Part shown: piece after piece, positions 6,080 to 7,253 of the stretch
Numbering within the stretch: the stretch's first letter is position 1
How the letters are laid out: every line of letters begins with the position of its first letter
Assembly: GCA_947485425.1 (NCBI GenBank)
Contig: CANKSK010000045.1
Coordinates: 1-7,253 of the forward strand
DNA length: 7,253 nt
Reading direction: 5' to 3'
Source: Bacteroidota bacterium
GTDB lineage: Bacteria > Bacteroidota > Bacteroidia > AKYH767-A > CANKSK01
The notes under the pieces: generated by a model
What the model was told of the DNA's origin: nothing
The model's database searches: none
Seen by the model: only the letters and a program-made list of their open reading frames with translations
Translations under genes and position numbers: made by a program

Positions 6080-7253
6080 TTAGTAGTGACAACGAGCGCA
6101 TTCTGTTCCGCCAATATTGGCAACCGTTGGCTTGAAATCTTTACCTTGCTTTTGGATAAATTTCTGATGCCATTCTTTGTAGTATCCGTTTCCTTCCATT
6201 TTTACAGGTGTGCGTCTGTGACAATCGATACACCATCCCATGGTAAGAGGCGATGCCTGATTGGCTACAGTCATGGTATCCATTTTTCCATGACAATCGG
6301 CGCAATCAATACCACCCACTTTTACGTGCTGAGAGTGATTGAAATAGGCAAAGTCAGGAAGATTGTGTACGCGTGTCCAAACGATAGGCTTGGAATTTTT
6401 TCCATAAACGCCTGTTTCAGGATCGTAATCCAAGGCCTTATAAATTTTAGATATTTCTGTGGTACCAGTAATGGTACCTGATTTGATGGCTTTATGACAG
6501 TTCATACACACATTGGCTGTGGGTATGCCCGCAGTTTTGCCTTTTGCAGCGCCCGAGTGACAATACTGACAATTGATGGCATTATCTCCAGCGTGAATTT
6601 TATGCGAGAAAGCAATGGGCTGAGCTGGTTGGTATCCGGTTGTAACCCCAACATTCCACATGGCCACCCATCCTTCATACATCCCCCATGAGAACAACAC
6701 CAAAAGAATGACGGCAAATGCTTTTTTATGATGCTTAATCCAAAAAACGATACTTTGCCAGTTGCTACGCAATATAGGCTCAGGAAGACCTTCTTTTTCT
6801 CTTACCACCTTGGCAAGGGTATTTTTCACACGCTTAAGCACTTGGTAAAGCACATACAAAACAATGGCACAAATGATTAAGATAACCATTGTACTATCAG
6901 AGGTTTGTTCCTGACCACCGGCAGCAGGCTGGGCGGCTGTAGCGGACACGGCAGGCGCTTTGCTGCTTTCAGCTTTGATATAAGCCAATACAGCTGTCAA
7001 CTCATCATCTTTCAAATCCTGATTTGGCATCACGGTGTTGTTATACTGCTTGAATAAATCAACAGCATAAGCATCACCCGATTTAATAACCGCTTGTGAA
7101 TTTTTGATCCACTTTTTTAACCACTCTTCAGGGCGTCTTTGGTGCACATTTTTCAGGTCTGGCCCCACCATTTTACCATTCCCAATGGTATGACAGGTAG
7201 CACAATTGGCTTTAAAGAGTCCGGCGCCATCCGGTTGGGCATAAACATCAAAA
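6080..7253 (-). CDS. actA: ActA, membrane-anchored multihaem cytochrome c of ACIII (N-terminus missing)
   Basis: ActA is the pentahaem cytochrome subunit of ACIII and carries electrons on the periplasmic side. The reading frame stays open to the window edge, with first full codon at 7250-7252, so the start is outside; 390 residues are visible. They begin FDVYAQPDGAGLF, which looks like the end of a signal peptide followed by mature protein, so probably only a few dozen residues are missing. The order is: a monohaem domain with CATCH at visible residues 17-21 and a likely Met ligand near residue 75 (TVMPNQ); an Ala/Gln-rich linker at about 99-117; a membrane helix at about 122-139; a basic cytoplasmic loop; a second helix at about 178-199; then a C-terminal domain with five haem motifs, CQYCH (228), CMNCH (249), CADCH (317), CIDCH (341) and CARCH (385, one residue from the end). 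That gives six CXXCH motifs in total. The internal ATG at 7171 is not the start, because it would cut off the first haem motif. The TAA stop lies 35 bp before the preferred actB start. Confidence 0.95.
   Translation of the reverse strand, partial: FDVYAQPDGAGLFKANCATCHTIGNGKMVGPDLKNVHQRRPEEWLKKWIKNSQAVIKSGDAYAVDLFKQYNNTVMPNQDLKDDELTAVLAYIKAESSKAPAVSATAAQPAAGGQEQTSDSTMVILIICAIVLYVLYQVLKRVKNTLAKVVREKEGLPEPILRSNWQSIVFWIKHHKKAFAVILLVLFSWGMYEGWVAMWNVGVTTGYQPAQPIAFSHKIHAGDNAINCQYCHSGAAKGKTAGIPTANVCMNCHKAIKSGTITGTTEISKIYKALDYDPETGVYGKNSKPIVWTRVHNLPDFAYFNHSQHVKVGGIDCADCHGKMDTMTVANQASPLTMGWCIDCHRRTPVKMEGNGYYKEWHQKFIQKQGKDFKPTVANIGGTECARCHY

Larger units (their letters stand above)
1..7253 (-). other. 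actABCDEF operon (Alternative Complex III), cut at both ends
   Basis: Six consecutive minus-strand genes encode the six classical ACIII subunits in the order A-B-C-D-E-F. Junctions are 35 bp (A/B), 69 bp (B/C), an 8-bp overlap (C/D), 2 bp (D/E) and 27 bp (E/F), so one polycistronic transcript is likely. No convincing Bacteroidota promoter (TTG at -33, TAnnTTTG at -7) or hairpin terminator appears in the gaps. The promoter is therefore expected upstream of actA, to the right of the window. Known biology: the complex oxidises quinol and feeds cytochrome c or an associated oxidase. What lies beyond actF cannot be seen. Confidence 0.95.

Noticed and set aside
6086..6481. 131-codon plus-strand open frame opposite actA
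   Set aside because: It is antisense to the pentahaem domain of actA, where the minus strand shows regularly placed CXXCH motifs. The plus-strand product has no known features.

Overview
The window lies inside a single minus-strand operon that encodes Alternative Complex III (ACIII, the Act complex). This respiratory complex oxidises quinol, probably menaquinol, and passes electrons to cytochrome c or directly to a haem-copper oxidase. It does the job of cytochrome bc1 but is unrelated to it. Read in the direction of transcription (right to left) the genes are actA (5' end outside the window), actB, actC, actD, actE and actF (3' end outside the window). This is the canonical actABCDEF order.

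The organism is most likely a member of the Bacteroidota. The reasons are the AT-leaning base composition, A/T-rich gene leaders without clear Shine-Dalgarno sequences, TAA at all five visible stop codons, and protein features typical of ACIII in that phylum: a lipoprotein ActE, an ActB with an extended Tat leader, and separate B and C subunits. I cannot place it further from sequence alone.

Layout: 6080-7253 is actA, a multihaem cytochrome c with one N-terminal haem, two membrane helices and a pentahaem C-terminal domain. 2985-6044 is actB, a large molybdopterin-oxidoreductase-like and iron-sulfur subunit. 1536-2915 is actC, an NrfD-like membrane quinol subunit. 1025-1543 is actD, a two-helix DUF3341 protein. 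396-1022 is actE, a monohaem cytochrome c lipoprotein. 1-368 is the start of actF, a second NrfD-like subunit. Genes are packed tightly: an 8-bp overlap (C/D), a 2-bp gap (D/E), and gaps of 27 bp (E/F), 35 bp (A/B) and 69 bp (B/C). There is no stretch over 300 bases without a gene.

How the genes work together: ActC and ActF lie in the membrane and belong to the NrfD family, which binds quinol. Electrons are expected to pass through the iron-sulfur clusters of ActB to the haems of ActA and ActE on the periplasmic side, and then to a terminal oxidase. Oxidase genes commonly follow actF, so they may lie to the left of the window. I see no mobile element, RNA gene, CRISPR array or unknown system. 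This is a clean core-metabolism locus, and the findings are refinements (start sites, ligand substitution, fused haem domain) rather than a new system.
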